Positions 49,600-59,610 of a stretch of 64,000 nucleotides of DNA are shown one piece after another. The stretch comes from Alphaproteobacteria bacterium (GTDB lineage: Bacteria; Pseudomonadota; Alphaproteobacteria; Ferrovibrionales; Ferrovibrionaceae). Location of the stretch: contig JAFKFH010000009.1 of the NCBI GenBank assembly GCA_017307375.1, positions 1-64,000 on the forward strand. The letters are read 5' to 3'. Position numbers and translations under genes: made by a program. The notes below the pieces were generated by a model. That model was given only the letters and a program-made list of their open reading frames with translations, did not search any database and was not told where the DNA came from. Position 1 is the stretch's first letter. Every line of letters begins with the position of its first letter.

Positions 49600-51405
49600 A
49601 TGACCGGCATCGAGGCACAGAGCCTGGGCATACTCGACAATCCGGCTCGTTACCTCTTCTTCACCGGCAAGGGCGGGGTGGGCAAGACGACGATTGCCTG
49701 CGCGGTAGCGCTGAACCTGGCGGCGGCCGGCAGGAAGGTACTGCTGGTTTCCACCGACCCCGCCTCCAATCTCGACGAGATGCTCGGCACGGCGCTTGCC
49801 AACGCGCCCCGCCCGGTACCGGGGGCGACGAATCTGTCGGCAATGAACATCGATCCGGAGACGGCGGCTGAAGATTACCGGACCAGGGTGCTGGCCCAGA
49901 TGGACGGCCCGGCCGACCCGGCGGCTATCGCCACCGTGCGCGAGCAGCTTTCGGGCGCATGCACCACGGAGATCGCGGCATTTGACGAGTTCGTCGGCCT
50001 GCTGGCGGGAGACGCCGACGGTTTCGACCATATCGTCTTCGATACCGCGCCGACCGGACATACCTTGCGGCTGCTCAGCCTGCCAAAGGCCTGGACTGGT
50101 TTCCTCGCCGGCAATGAGCGCGGCGCCTCTTGCCTGGGTCCGCGTTCCGGCCTGAAGATGCAGGAAGGGCGCTTTCGGGCCGCGCTGGCTACGCTCGGCG
50201 ACCATGCCATCACGACCATCGTTCTGGTCACGCGCCCCGACACCGGCGCGCTGCGCGAAGCCGCCCGAACCAGTGCGGAACTCCGCGGCCTGGATCTGGA
50301 CAACCAGCGCTTGGTCATCAACGGCGTCTTCCGCGCCACCGCGCCGGACGATCCCGTGGCCCAGGCCCTGGAGCGCCAGGGCGCGGCCTGCCTGAACCAA
50401 CTCCCAGCGCCCCTGTGCGGCCTGCCCCAGGACCGGATCCCGCTGCGCTCCTTCGACATGGTCGGGCTGGACGCGCTGCGCCGCCTCCTTGTGGCAGAAC
50501 AGATCGGCACGGCCGCCGCGGATCCGGTCATCAAGGAACTTGCACTGCCGAGGCTCGATCAACTGATCGACGAGCTGGCGCAGGCGGGGAACGGCCTGGT
50601 CATGGTGATGGGCAAGGGTGGCGTGGGCAAGACGACCGTCGCCGCGGCAATCGCAGTCGGCCTGGTCCAGCGTGGCCACGGCGTCCATCTGTCGACTACC
50701 GATCCGGCCGCGCATCTGGCCGGCACGCTGGACGGGGCGTTGTCCGGCCTCAAGGTCGATCGCATCGATCCCAAGGTCGAGACCGAGCGATATGTCGCGA
50801 AGGTCATGGCTGCGCGTGGAGCGCAGCTCGACCCGGCGGGCCGGGACCTGCTGCGGGAAGACCTCGCATCGCCCTGTACGGAAGAAGTTGCGGTGTTTCA
50901 TGCCTTTTCGCACATCGTGGCCGAGGCCCGGTCGGCTTTCGTGGTGCTCGATACGGCCCCGACCGGCCATACCCTGCTGCTGATGGACGCCACCGGCGCC
51001 TACCATCGGCAGATGACCCACGCCCTGGCCGCCGCCCCCGGACGCGTCGTCACGCCACTGATGCGGCTGCAGGATTCCGCCTACGCAAGGATTGTGCTGG
51101 TTGCCCTGCCCGAAGTCACGCCGGTCTCCGAGGCCGCAGCCCTGGCAGACGATCTTCGCCGGGCAGGAATCGAACCCTACGCATGGGTCATCAACCGCTG
51201 CCTTACCGGATCGGGCACCCATGACCCGCTGCTCCGCAAGCGACTGAAAGGCGAGCAGGCCCAGATCGACCGGGTTCGCCATGGTCTGGCACGGCGGCTG
51301 TTCCTGCTGCCCTGGCAGGCCGATCCCCCGGTCGGGGTGGCGGCCCTTGGCAAGATTGCCGGCAGCGCGGTGGCAGGTGCGACCGAAAATCCGCCAATAA
51401 GGTAA
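49600..51405 (+). CDS. arsA: ArsA-type arsenite-activated ATPase, two tandem ATPase domains
   Basis: A 601-residue soluble ATPase with two homologous halves. Each has a deviant Walker A (TGKGGVGKTT near residue 22 and MGKGGVGKTT near residue 338) and a DTAPTGHTLRLL/DTAPTGHTLLLM signal-transduction motif. The three metalloid-binding cysteines of E. coli ArsA (113, 172, 422) have counterparts C121 (SGACTTEIAAF), C178 (ASCLGPRSG) and C426 (SPCTEEVAVF). It would energise an ArsB-type efflux pump for arsenite/antimonite. No arsB, arsD, arsR or arsC is near, so it is an orphan. ATG 49600 follows GGAG; an upstream frame to 49513 is not needed. Confidence 0.9.
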   Translation: MTGIEAQSLGILDNPARYLFFTGKGGVGKTTIACAVALNLAAAGRKVLLVSTDPASNLDEMLGTALANAPRPVPGATNLSAMNIDPETAAEDYRTRVLAQMDGPADPAAIATVREQLSGACTTEIAAFDEFVGLLAGDADGFDHIVFDTAPTGHTLRLLSLPKAWTGFLAGNERGASCLGPRSGLKMQEGRFRAALATLGDHAITTIVLVTRPDTGALREAARTSAELRGLDLDNQRLVINGVFRATAPDDPVAQALERQGAACLNQLPAPLCGLPQDRIPLRSFDMVGLDALRRLLVAEQIGTAAADPVIKELALPRLDQLIDELAQAGNGLVMVMGKGGVGKTTVAAAIAVGLVQRGHGVHLSTTDPAAHLAGTLDGALSGLKVDRIDPKVETERYVAKVMAARGAQLDPAGRDLLREDLASPCTEEVAVFHAFSHIVAEARSAFVVLDTAPTGHTLLLMDATGAYHRQMTHALAAAPGRVVTPLMRLQDSAYARIVLVALPEVTPVSEAAALADDLRRAGIEPYAWVINRCLTGSGTHDPLLRKRLKGEQAQIDRVRHGLARRLFLLPWQADPPVGVAALGKIAGSAVAGATENPPIR

Positions 51406-51410
51406 TCTAA

Positions 51411-51423
51411 ATATTTGAAATAT
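51411..51423. promoter_or_regulatory. Palindrome ATATTT-G-AAATAT in the malate synthase promoter region
   Basis: A perfect 6-1-6 palindrome in the AT-rich 136-bp gap between arsA and glcB. No stem-plus-T-run terminator for arsA is evident. The palindrome may be an operator for the malate synthase gene, or part of its promoter. Confidence 0.4.
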
Positions 51424-51541
51424 AAATATAATTCCGCGTTATTCCACGATGTGAAAATGCGTTCCGCGGGCATTGTTGCGGCGAGGTCTCCTGCCTATCC
51501 TCCAAAGGCAGGATGAAGACCGCCTTCGGAGGCCCCGCGCC

Positions 51542-53704
51542 ATGACCGCCACCGTCACCCTCGGCAACCTCGCCGTTGCCCGCCCGCTCTACGATTTCGT
51601 CAATCAGGAAGCCCTGCCCGGCACCGGCATCGAGCCGGCAGCGCTGTGGCAGTCGCTGGAAGCCATTCTCGTCGAGCTGATGCCGGTGAACCAGGCGCTG
51701 CTGGCGAAACGCGACGCGCTCCAGGCGCGGATCGACGCCTGGCATCGCGAACGGCGCGGCCAGGCCTTCGACCATCCGGCCTATCGGGCGTTCCTGCGCG
51801 ACATCGGCTACCTGCAGCCCGAGGTGCCCGACTTCAAGGTCGGCACCGCCAATGTCGATCCGGAAATCGCCGAGGTCGCCGGCCCGCAGCTGGTGGTGCC
51901 CGTGATGAACGCGCGCTATGCGCTGAATGCCGCGAACGCGCGCTGGGGCAGCCTGTACGACGCGCTGTACGGGACCGACGCAATCCCGGAGGACGGCGGG
52001 GCGACGCGCGGCGGCGGCTACAACCCGGTGCGCGGCGCCAGGGTGATTGCCCATGCCCGCGCGCTGCTCGACCAGGCCGCACCGCTGGCCGAGGGCTCGC
52101 ACGGCGATGCGGTCGGCTATGCCGTCCGCGACGGGGCGCTGGCGGTCATGCGCGCCGGCGGCGGTGCCGGCGGCCTGAAGAACCCGGCGCAGTTCGTCGG
52201 CTTCCAGGGTGAGGCGGAGACACCGTCGGCGGTGCTGCTGCGGCATAACGGCCTGCATCTGGAAATCCGCATCGATCGCAGCCATCCGATCGGTCGCGAC
52301 GATCCGGCCGGGGTCGCCGACCTCGTGCTCGAATCGGCCTTGACCACGATCCAGGATTGCGAGGATTCGGTGGCGGCCGTCGACGCCGAGGAGAAGGTGG
52401 CCGTCTACCGCAACTGGCTCGGCCTGATGCAGGGCACGCTGGAGGCATCCTTTCCCAAGGGCGGCAAGACTCTCGTGCGCCGGCTCGATGGCGACCGCGT
52501 CTACACCGCGCCCGCCGGCGGCACCCTGACCCTGCCCGGGCGCAGCCTGATGCTGGTGCGCAACGTCGGCCACCTGATGACGATCGACATGGTCAGGCTG
52601 AACGGCGTTGCCGCGCCGGAAGGCATCCTCGATGCCCTGTTCACCTCGCTGATCGCCTTGCATGACCTGCGTGGGCCGAATGCCGGCCGCAACAGCCGCA
52701 CGGGGTCGGTCTACATCGTCAAGCCGAAGATGCACGGGCCAGAGGAAGTCGCCTTCGCCGACACGCTGTTCGCCCGCGTCGAGGATGCGCTGGGCCTGGC
52801 GCGGGCGACGCTCAAGATGGGCATCATGGACGAGGAGCGGCGCACCTCGGTCAACCTGAAGGCCTGCATCGCCGCGGCACGCGACCGCGTGGTGTTCATC
52901 AACACCGGCTTCCTCGACCGCACCGGCGACGAGATCCATACCTCGATGGAAGCCGGCCCGGTGCTGCGCAAGGGCGACATCGCCGGCGCGCGCTGGCTCG
53001 ACGCCTATGAGCGGCGCAACGTCGATATCGGCCTGGCCTGCGGGCTGCAGGGCCATGCGCAGATCGGCAAGGGCATGTGGGCCAAGCCCGACATGATGGC
53101 GGCGATGCTGCAGGCCAAGATCGCCCATCCGAAAGCCGGCGCCAACACCGCCTGGGTGCCCTCGCCCACCGCGGCTACGCTGCACGTGACCCATTATCAT
53201 CAGGTCGATGTCGCGGCGGTGCAGGCCGAGCTGAAATCGCGGCCCGTCGCCTCGCTCGACGACATCCTGACCCCGCCCCTGGCCGACCGCGTCAACTGGT
53301 CGGCCGAGGAGGTGCAGGCCGAACTCGACAACAATGCGCAGGGCCTGCTCGGCTATGTCGTGCGCTGGATCGATGCCGGCATCGGCTGCTCGAAGGTCCC
53401 CGACATCAACAATGTCGGTCTGATGGAGGACCGCGCGACGTTGCGGATCTCCAGCCAGCACATCGCCAACTGGCTGCATCACGGCATCTGCACCGAGGAG
53501 CAGGTGCTGGCCACGCTGAAGCGGATGGCCGCGGTCGTCGACCGGCAGAACGCCGGCGACCCCGACTATCGCCCGATGGCGCCCGGTTTCGACGGCGTCG
53601 CCTTCAAGGCGGCCTGCGACCTGGTCTTCAAGGGCCGCGAACAGCCGAACGGATATACCGAGCCGGTGCTGCATCGCCGCCGGCTGGAAGCCAAGGGAGC
53701 CTGA
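51542..53704 (+). CDS. glcB: Malate synthase G
   Basis: A 720-residue monomeric malate synthase condensing glyoxylate with acetyl-CoA to malate. Family features: [19 protein letters not shown] and YRNWLGLM early in the barrel, [19 protein letters not shown] with the catalytic Arg, and [19 protein letters not shown] with the catalytic Asp near the end. The length is normal for isoform G. ATG 51542 follows GGAGG. It is followed after five bases by a GlcG-like gene, as in glc operons. In this organism it could also use glyoxylate made by the ethylmalonyl-CoA pathway. Confidence 0.97.
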   Translation: MTATVTLGNLAVARPLYDFVNQEALPGTGIEPAALWQSLEAILVELMPVNQALLAKRDALQARIDAWHRERRGQAFDHPAYRAFLRDIGYLQPEVPDFKVGTANVDPEIAEVAGPQLVVPVMNARYALNAANARWGSLYDALYGTDAIPEDGGATRGGGYNPVRGARVIAHARALLDQAAPLAEGSHGDAVGYAVRDGALAVMRAGGGAGGLKNPAQFVGFQGEAETPSAVLLRHNGLHLEIRIDRSHPIGRDDPAGVADLVLESALTTIQDCEDSVAAVDAEEKVAVYRNWLGLMQGTLEASFPKGGKTLVRRLDGDRVYTAPAGGTLTLPGRSLMLVRNVGHLMTIDMVRLNGVAAPEGILDALFTSLIALHDLRGPNAGRNSRTGSVYIVKPKMHGPEEVAFADTLFARVEDALGLARATLKMGIMDEERRTSVNLKACIAAARDRVVFINTGFLDRTGDEIHTSMEAGPVLRKGDIAGARWLDAYERRNVDIGLACGLQGHAQIGKGMWAKPDMMAAMLQAKIAHPKAGANTAWVPSPTAATLHVTHYHQVDVAAVQAELKSRPVASLDDILTPPLADRVNWSAEEVQAELDNNAQGLLGYVVRWIDAGIGCSKVPDINNVGLMEDRATLRISSQHIANWLHHGICTEEQVLATLKRMAAVVDRQNAGDPDYRPMAPGFDGVAFKAACDLVFKGREQPNGYTEPVLHRRRLEAKGA

Positions 53705-53709
53705 AGACC

Positions 53710-54117
53710 ATGCTGACCAGACACGCGCTGAGCCTGGACGACGCCAAGAACGCCGCCGCCGCGGCAGCCAGGGTGGCCGGCGGAAACGGCTGGAAGGTCG
53801 TCATCGCCATTCTCGACGACGGCGGCAACCTCCTGTACCTCGAACGCATCGACGGCACCCAGCCCGGGTCGATCGACGTCGCCATCGCCAAGGGCCGCAC
53901 CGCCGTGATGTTCCGCCGGCCGACCAAGGCGTTCGAGGAGACGGTCGCCGGCGGCCGCCAGGTGATGATGATGCTGCCCGGTGCCACCCCGATCGAAGGC
54001 GGCCTGCCGCTGGTCTACCGGGGCGAGGTGGTCGGCGCAATCGGCGTCTCCGGGGTGCAGTCGTCGCAGGACGGCCAGATCGCCAAGGGCGCGGCGGATT
54101 ACATCGCCGCGCTCTGA
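53710..54117 (+). CDS. glcG: GlcG/HbpS family protein
   Basis: A 135-residue GlcG-type protein (heme-binding HbpS/DUF336 family). The signature stretch is AILDDGGNLLYLERIDGT, then SIDVAIAKGRTAVMFRRPTKAFE and the C-terminal GGLPLVYRGEVVGAIGVSG. Family members bind heme or cobalamin or act as accessory proteins in diol and glycolate operons; GlcG's function in E. coli is unproven. It follows glcB by five bases and is co-transcribed. ATG 53710 has GGGAGC upstream. Confidence 0.87.
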   Translation: MLTRHALSLDDAKNAAAAAARVAGGNGWKVVIAILDDGGNLLYLERIDGTQPGSIDVAIAKGRTAVMFRRPTKAFEETVAGGRQVMMMLPGATPIEGGLPLVYRGEVVGAIGVSGVQSSQDGQIAKGAADYIAAL

Positions 54118-54125
54118 ACCACCGA

Positions 54126-55061
54126 TCAGGCCGTCATCGCCGTCAGCACCGCCCGGCTCAGGTCCGAGCCGGGGATGTTCAGCGCCTCGGGCACTTCGAA
54201 ATGGTTGGTCCCGGCCAGGACCAACCTCGTCCGCAGGCGGCCCATGCCGGCCAGGGCGGTGGCGAACTCGGCCCCCTGGCGCTGGAATTCGGGGCTTTCG
54301 CGATCGCCCCAGGCGACGATGACCGGGCAGGCCACCCGGCCGAGATGCCGCATCGCGCTGAGCGCGCCGACCTCGTCGGGCGACAGTTTGACATAGGCAC
54401 TGCGCGCCGAGAGCAGGACGGGGTAGAGCTCGTACATGCCGCTCAGCGCGACGCCGCCGCGGATCAGGTTTTCCGGCGCGTCATAGCGCCGCCAGTCCGT
54501 CGTCAGCATGACGCCGCAGAGATGGCCGCCGGAGGAATGGCCGCCGACATGGATGCGGCTGGGGTCGCCGCCGAAGCGGGCGATGTTGCGATGGACCCAG
54601 ACCAGCGCCCGGCGGCACTGCTCGGCCATGTCGGGCAGGCGCACGGCTGGGATGTTGTCGAAGTTCAGGGCGATATAGATGCAGCCGGCATCGACGAAGG
54701 TCGGCGCCGGCGCGCTGGCATCCTCCTTGGTCAGCGCCCGCCAGGCGCCGCCATGGATGAACACCATGACCGGCGCGCCCGCAGCCCCGGCCGGGGCGAA
54801 GATGTCGAGCGTTTCGGCCGCGGCTTCGCCATAGCGCTCGGTCCGCGGCGGCAGGCGGTTGCGTACCGCCGCGCTGTCGGTGGCGTAGCGCTCGATGATC
54901 TTCTGGGCATCGGGGGCCCAGACCCGCTGGTCGTAGGCCTTGTCGAGTTCGTCCTGGGTATAGCCGAGGAAAACCATCTGCTGGGCCCGTGCCGGTGAAT
55001 GCAGCAAGGCGGCCGCCATGCCGGCGCCCAGGCCTGCGGTGAAGACGCGACGATCCAGCAT
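54126..55061 (-). CDS. Secreted alpha/beta-hydrolase (esterase/kynurenine-formamidase-like)
   Basis: A 311-residue alpha/beta-hydrolase with an N-terminal export signal containing a twin-arginine (DRRVFTAGLGAGMAAALL). The oxyanion motif HGGAW (in VFIHGGAWRAL), the nucleophile elbow GGHSSGGHL, and the C-terminal DRESPEF and GTNHFEVPEAL give the Ser-Asp-His triad. The layout fits carboxylesterase/kynurenine-formamidase relatives. ATG 55061 follows GGGGG. It is convergent with glcG, and a 32-bp palindrome separates it from cysA upstream, so it is probably controlled independently of the sulfate operon. Confidence 0.85.
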   Translation of the reverse strand: MLDRRVFTAGLGAGMAAALLHSPARAQQMVFLGYTQDELDKAYDQRVWAPDAQKIIERYATDSAAVRNRLPPRTERYGEAAAETLDIFAPAGAAGAPVMVFIHGGAWRALTKEDASAPAPTFVDAGCIYIALNFDNIPAVRLPDMAEQCRRALVWVHRNIARFGGDPSRIHVGGHSSGGHLCGVMLTTDWRRYDAPENLIRGGVALSGMYELYPVLLSARSAYVKLSPDEVGALSAMRHLGRVACPVIVAWGDRESPEFQRQGAEFATALAGMGRLRTRLVLAGTNHFEVPEALNIPGSDLSRAVLTAMTA

Positions 55062-55075
55062 GATGCCCCCGGTCT

Positions 55076-55107
55076 GCCGATTTATTTTAGATATAAAATA
55101 AATCGGC
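55076..55107. promoter_or_regulatory. 32-bp palindrome with 14-base perfect arms
   Basis: GCCGATTTATTTTA, four bases GATA, then TAAAATAAATCGGC. It lies between the cysA stop (55133) and the esterase start (55061). The transcript would form a long stem, but no T-run follows on the minus strand, so it is more likely an operator over the esterase promoter than a standard terminator. The AT-rich inner arms contrast with the surrounding sequence. Confidence 0.65.
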
Positions 55108-55132
55108 GGGCGACGCAACAATCGGCCGCGGC

Positions 55133-56176
55133 TCAGGCCCCCGACAGCACCTGTCCGCCGGTGGACCGCAGCGACACGCGCATGCCGGGCTTCAGCCCGC
55201 GTTCGACATAGACCGATTTCGGCATCTCGACCTCGACCAGCGGCGTATCGCGCCCGGTCTCGACCTCCAGCCGGACGCTGGGACCCGTCAAGGCGACGAA
55301 GCGCACCAGCGCGGTGCCCTCGGCATCGGGCTCGGCGATGATCTCGTGCGGACGCAGATAGGCATGGGCGGCACCGGCCGGCGGGGGGGCGACGCCGTCG
55401 AGCCAGACGCCGCCGGCCGACAGGCGGCCGCCCTGCATCGTCACCGTCAGCCGGTTGACGTTGCCGAGGAACTCGTAGACGAACGGGTTGGCCGGACGCT
55501 CGTAGACATCCTCGGGCGAGCCGATCTGCTCGATCCGCCCCTTGCCCATCACGACGACACGGTCGGCGACCTCGAGCGCCTCTTCCTGGTCGTGGGTGAC
55601 GAAGACCGAGGTGACGTGGATCTCCTCGTGCAGCCGGCGCAGCCAGCGGCGCAGCTCCTTGCGCACCTGCGCGTCCAGCGCGCCGAACGGCTCGTCGAGC
55701 AGCAGCACCTTGGGCTCGATCGCCAGGGCCCGCGCCAGGGCGACGCGCTGGCGCTGGCCGCCGGACAGCTGTGCGGGATAGCGATCGGCCAGCCAGTCGA
55801 TCTGGACGAGCTTGAGCAGGCGATCGACCTTCTCCTTGATCACCGCCTTCGACGGGCGTTCCGAGCGCGGCTTGACGGTCAGGCCGAAAGCGACGTTGTC
55901 GAACACCGTCATGTGCCGGAACAGGGCGTAGTGCTGGAAGACGAAACCGACCCGGCGCTGACGCGGATGCTGCGCGAGCGCGTCCTCACCGTCGAAGGAG
56001 ACGCTGCCCTGGTCGGGCCAGTCGAGACCGGCGATGATCCGCAGCAGCGTCGTCTTGCCCGAGCCCGACGGCCCGAGCAGCGCCAGCAACTCGCCCGACC
56101 GCACGGTCAGGTCGACATTGTCGAGGGCGACGAAGTCGCCGAAGCGCTTGGTGATGCCGTTAAGCTCGATCGACAT
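55133..56176 (-). CDS. cysA: Sulfate/thiosulfate ABC transporter ATP-binding protein CysA
   Basis: A 347-residue ABC ATPase: Walker [10 protein letters not shown], signature [16 protein letters not shown], Walker [22 protein letters not shown]-loop [14 protein letters not shown], and a C-terminal TOBE-like domain that starts near [17 protein letters not shown]. The segment [23 protein letters not shown] is characteristic of CysA. ATG 56176 is seven bases after cysN/C. The matching permeases (cysT, cysW) and sulfate-binding protein are not in the window; this ATPase must work with subunits encoded elsewhere. Confidence 0.93.
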   Translation of the reverse strand: MSIELNGITKRFGDFVALDNVDLTVRSGELLALLGPSGSGKTTLLRIIAGLDWPDQGSVSFDGEDALAQHPRQRRVGFVFQHYALFRHMTVFDNVAFGLTVKPRSERPSKAVIKEKVDRLLKLVQIDWLADRYPAQLSGGQRQRVALARALAIEPKVLLLDEPFGALDAQVRKELRRWLRRLHEEIHVTSVFVTHDQEEALEVADRVVVMGKGRIEQIGSPEDVYERPANPFVYEFLGNVNRLTVTMQGGRLSAGGVWLDGVAPPPAGAAHAYLRPHEIIAEPDAEGTALVRFVALTGPSVRLEVETGRDTPLVEVEMPKSVYVERGLKPGMRVSLRSTGGQVLSGA

Positions 56177-56183
56177 GCGGCTC

Positions 56184-58070
56184 TCAGATCCCTTCTGCGA
56201 AGCTGACACGCTCGGCGGTATAATAGGCATCGTCGATCGCCTCGACCAGCCGGTCGACCGCCTCCTCCAACTTCAAGCGGTCGGTATCGATCACCAGGTC
56301 GGCGGCCTCGGGCGCATCATAGGGGGCTGAGATGCCGGTGAAGTTGGCGATCTCGCCCTTGCGCGCCCGGGCATAGAGCCCTTTGGGATCGCGCCGCTCG
56401 CAGGTCTGCAGCGCCGCCTTGACATAGACCTCGCGGAACCCGTCGCCGACGATGGCACGCGCCGCCGCCCGGTCGCCGGCGCGCGGCGCGATCAGCGAGA
56501 CGACGGCGATCAGGCCGGTTTCGGCAAACAGCTTGGCCACCTCGGCCGCGCGGCGGATGTTCTCGGCCCGCGCCTCGTCCGAAAAACCGAGATCGCGATT
56601 GAGGCCGAGGCGCAGGCTGTCACCGTCGATCAGCGCCGCCTGGGCACCGCGATCGGTCAGGCGGCGGATCAGCGCGGTGGCGATCGTCGACTTGCCCGAC
56701 CCCGACAGGCCGGTCATCCAGATCACGCCGCCGCGATGTCCATTGCGCTGGGCGCGTTCCGCCGCAGTGACCGGCGCGTCGACCCGGGTCAGATCGGCCG
56801 AGGTCGACAGCGATTCGACGACGAAGCCGCCGGCCAGCCGCCAATCGCGCACCAGCACGCCCCGGCCGGTGCCGGCGAGCGCCGCATAGCGGTCGAGCGC
56901 GACCGGCTTGGCCAGCGTCAGCGTGATGCGGGCGACGTCGTTCTGGCCGATCGCCTTTCCCGACGCGGTCCCAAGGGTCTCGACATCCAGGACCTCGTCG
57001 ATCGTCGTCACCGCGGCCTCGACCTCGGCGGTGCCGATGCGCAGCCGCAGGCGGTCGCCGACCTGCAGCGCCGAGCGGTCGAGCCAGAACAGGCGCACGC
57101 CCAGCACACGGGCCGAGCGCGGCGCGGCATCGTGGCCGGCGACGATCATGCCCCGCTCGACGAACAATTCCTCGTCGAGGGTCAGCGCGACGCTCTGCCC
57201 GGCGCGGGCACCGGATTTCGGCGCCTCGTTCGGCCAGCTCTCGATCGACTTGATCCGCGCGGTCTGGCGGGTCGGTGCCAGCGTGATCCGGTCACCTACC
57301 TGGAAGGTACCGCTTTCGATACGCCCGACGATGATGCGCTCGTCGCCCTGGCGATAGACATCCTGCACCGGCAGGCGCAGGTCCTGTTCGAACGGCGCCG
57401 GCGGCGGTTCCAGCGCGTCGAGCGCGCCGAGCAGCGTCGGCCCGGCATGCCACGGCGTCGCCGTGCCCGGCGTGGCGATGTTGTCGCCATGGCGGGCCGA
57501 GACCGGGATAATGGCCGCGGTGTTGAGATCGAGGCTGTCGAGATAGCCGCGCACCTCGGCCGCGACCGCGGCGAACCGCGCGGCGTCGTGGCCGATCAGG
57601 TCGATCTTGTTGACCGCGACGACGACCTGGGAAAGGCCGAGCAGCTTGAGCAGGTAGGCGTGCCGCCGGGTCTGCTCGGCAAGGCCCTGCGCCGCATCGA
57701 CGACCAGCACGGCGGCATGGGCCTGTGAGGCCCCCGTCACCATGTTCTTGAGGAATTCCTTGTGGCCGGGCGCGTCGATGATCACATAGCGGCGGCTGGC
57801 CGAGCTGAACCAGATCTGGGTGGTATCGACCGTGATGCCCTGATCGCGCTCGAGCTGCAGCGCATCGAGCAGGAACGACCATTCGATGTCGAGGCCGCGC
57901 TTGGCGGATACTTCCTTGAGCTGGGCGACCTTCTCGGGCGGCAGGCTGTCGGTATCATGCAACAGGCGCCCGACCAGCGTCGACTTGCCATGATCGACGT
58001 GGCCGACGACCACGATCGGGAAGGCGCGGGCGTCCTGGCCCAGCGCGGCACGGTCGAGTTGCACGGTCAT
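56184..58070 (-). CDS. cysNC: Bifunctional sulfate adenylyltransferase subunit 1 / adenylylsulfate kinase (CysN/C)
   Basis: A 628-residue fusion. The N-terminal GTPase (about residues 1-430) has [40 protein letters not shown] and VNKID; with CysD it makes APS from ATP and sulfate. The C-terminal APS kinase (from about residue 440) has [25 protein letters not shown] and [13 protein letters not shown] and makes PAPS. The same arrangement is called NodQ in rhizobia. ATG 58070 shares a base with the cysD stop (TGATG). Located in the cys operon between cysD and cysA. Confidence 0.96.
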   Translation of the reverse strand: MTVQLDRAALGQDARAFPIVVVGHVDHGKSTLVGRLLHDTDSLPPEKVAQLKEVSAKRGLDIEWSFLLDALQLERDQGITVDTTQIWFSSASRRYVIIDAPGHKEFLKNMVTGASQAHAAVLVVDAAQGLAEQTRRHAYLLKLLGLSQVVVAVNKIDLIGHDAARFAAVAAEVRGYLDSLDLNTAAIIPVSARHGDNIATPGTATPWHAGPTLLGALDALEPPPAPFEQDLRLPVQDVYRQGDERIIVGRIESGTFQVGDRITLAPTRQTARIKSIESWPNEAPKSGARAGQSVALTLDEELFVERGMIVAGHDAAPRSARVLGVRLFWLDRSALQVGDRLRLRIGTAEVEAAVTTIDEVLDVETLGTASGKAIGQNDVARITLTLAKPVALDRYAALAGTGRGVLVRDWRLAGGFVVESLSTSADLTRVDAPVTAAERAQRNGHRGGVIWMTGLSGSGKSTIATALIRRLTDRGAQAALIDGDSLRLGLNRDLGFSDEARAENIRRAAEVAKLFAETGLIAVVSLIAPRAGDRAAARAIVGDGFREVYVKAALQTCERRDPKGLYARARKGEIANFTGISAPYDAPEAADLVIDTDRLKLEEAVDRLVEAIDDAYYTAERVSFAEGI

Positions 58071-58876
58071 CACAGATACCCCCCGACGCGCAGACGCTCG
58101 AAGGCGTCTTCCGAATCATGGTCCATTACCCGGCCCGCACGCTCCGGCGCCCGGGTCGCCTTCAGTTCGGCGATGATTGCCGGGATGTCGGCCGCCTCCG
58201 AATCGATCGGCATGGTGATGCCGATCTCGCCCAGCGAGCGGTAGCGCTTGCCCTCCCTGGCGAAATAGAGCGGCACCACGGGGATCGATTCACGCTGGAT
58301 GTAGCGCCAGATGTCGACCTCGGTCCAGGCCAGCAACGGATGGATGCGAACATGGGTGCCCGGGGGGAAATCGGCGTTGTACTGGTCCCAGAATTCGGGG
58401 GGCTGGTCGCGGAAATCCCACTGGCCGTCCATCCGCCGCGGGCTGAATACGCGCTCCTTGGCGCGCGTCGCCTGCTCGTCGCGCCGGATGCCGGCGATCA
58501 GGCCGTTCAGGCCGTAACGCTCGATCGCCTGCGACAGGCCCAGCGTCTTGCGGGCGGCGAGGCGGGCGTTGGCCGGCAGCGTCGGGTCGGTCGCCTCGAT
58601 CGGCGGACAGGGATCGGCGATCAGGTCGAGGCCCCATTCCTTCACGTAGCGGTCGCGGAAGGCATAGGTCTCGGGGAACTCCAGCCCGGTATCGAGATGG
58701 GCGACGGGAAACGGGATCCGGCCCAGGAACGCCTTCCTGGCCAGCCAGATCATCACGTTCGAATCCTTGCCGAGCGACCACAACATCGCGATGGGGCGGA
58801 TGCGGGCATAGGCCTCGCGCAGGATATGGATGCTCTGCGCCTCGAGCCAGTCGAGATCGTTCATGGTCTGGTCCAT
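58070..58876 (-). CDS. cysD: Sulfate adenylyltransferase subunit 2
   Basis: A 268-residue ATP-pyrophosphatase-domain subunit that adenylates sulfate. LWSLGKDSNVMIWLARKAF contains the PP-loop S-x-G-K-D-S; FPVAHLDTGLEFPETYAFRD and FSPRRMDGQWDFRDQPPEFW are CysD signatures, and MPIDSEAADIPAIIAELK is near the end. ATG 58876 (MDQTMN) and ATG 58864 are both possible; neither has a strong ribosome site. It follows cysH by 16 bases and is overlapped by cysN/C. Confidence 0.95.
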   Translation of the reverse strand: MDQTMNDLDWLEAQSIHILREAYARIRPIAMLWSLGKDSNVMIWLARKAFLGRIPFPVAHLDTGLEFPETYAFRDRYVKEWGLDLIADPCPPIEATDPTLPANARLAARKTLGLSQAIERYGLNGLIAGIRRDEQATRAKERVFSPRRMDGQWDFRDQPPEFWDQYNADFPPGTHVRIHPLLAWTEVDIWRYIQRESIPVVPLYFAREGKRYRSLGEIGITMPIDSEAADIPAIIAELKATRAPERAGRVMDHDSEDAFERLRVGGYL

Positions 58877-58892
58877 CGGATGAAGGCAGTCG

Positions 58893-59606
58893 TCAGGCGT
58901 GTTGGGAGGGGCGGCCGGCAGGGAGGTGGATGCCGCATTCGATCTTGGCCGAGCCTCGCCATCGACCGGCGCGGTCGTCCTCGCCGTCGGCGACGCGATC
59001 CGAACACGGCATGCAGCCGATCGAGCGGTAACCGTCTTCGACCAGCGGGTGCGGTGGCAGGTCGTGGCTGGTGAAATAGGCGGCGAGGGCCGCACGGTCC
59101 CAGTCGGCCAGCGGATTGAGCTTGACCTTGCCATCGGCGGTCTCGACCAGGTCGAGATCGGCACGGCTGACGCTTTGATGCCGCTTGCGGCCGTTGATCC
59201 ACGCCTCGAACGGCTCCAGCGCACGAACCAGCGGTTCGACCTTGCGCAGGGCACAGCAGGCATCGGGATCGCGCGCCCACAGGACGCCCTCGGGATCGCG
59301 CTCGGCGACGGCGATCGGGTCGGGCCCGATCGTCCGCACGTCGGTCAGCCCCAGGCGCTCGACCAGCCGATCGCGATAGCGGCGGGTTTCGCCGAACAGC
59401 TTGTCGGTATCGAGAAACAGCACCGGGGTCGCCGGATCGATGCCGGCGACGAGATGCAGCAGCACCGCGGAATCCGCACCGAACGACGAGACCACGGCAA
59501 TACGGCCGGGGAACTCATGCCGGATCGCCTCGGCCAGCATGTCCTCGGTCGACAGCCGGCCGAGACGCCGGGACAGGAGGACTTCGCGGGACGGGGCGTC
59601 GAGCAT
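58893..59606 (-). CDS. cysH: Assimilatory adenylyl-sulfate (APS) reductase
   Basis: A 237-residue thiol-dependent APS reductase. The PP-loop region is VSSFGADSAVLLHLV, the [4Fe-4S] ligands are the CC pair in DACCALRKVEPL and the CxxC in SIGCMPCSDRV, and the catalytic cysteine is in KIECGIHL. The four cluster cysteines mark the APS-using (plant/Pseudomonas-type) enzyme rather than PAPS reductase. ATG 59606 is chosen; the frame stays open to 59699 inside the DUF934 gene. It lies between DUF934 and cysD in the operon. Confidence 0.93.
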   Translation of the reverse strand: MLDAPSREVLLSRRLGRLSTEDMLAEAIRHEFPGRIAVVSSFGADSAVLLHLVAGIDPATPVLFLDTDKLFGETRRYRDRLVERLGLTDVRTIGPDPIAVAERDPEGVLWARDPDACCALRKVEPLVRALEPFEAWINGRKRHQSVSRADLDLVETADGKVKLNPLADWDRAALAAYFTSHDLPPHPLVEDGYRSIGCMPCSDRVADGEDDRAGRWRGSAKIECGIHLPAGRPSQHA

Positions 59607-59610
59607 GGCG

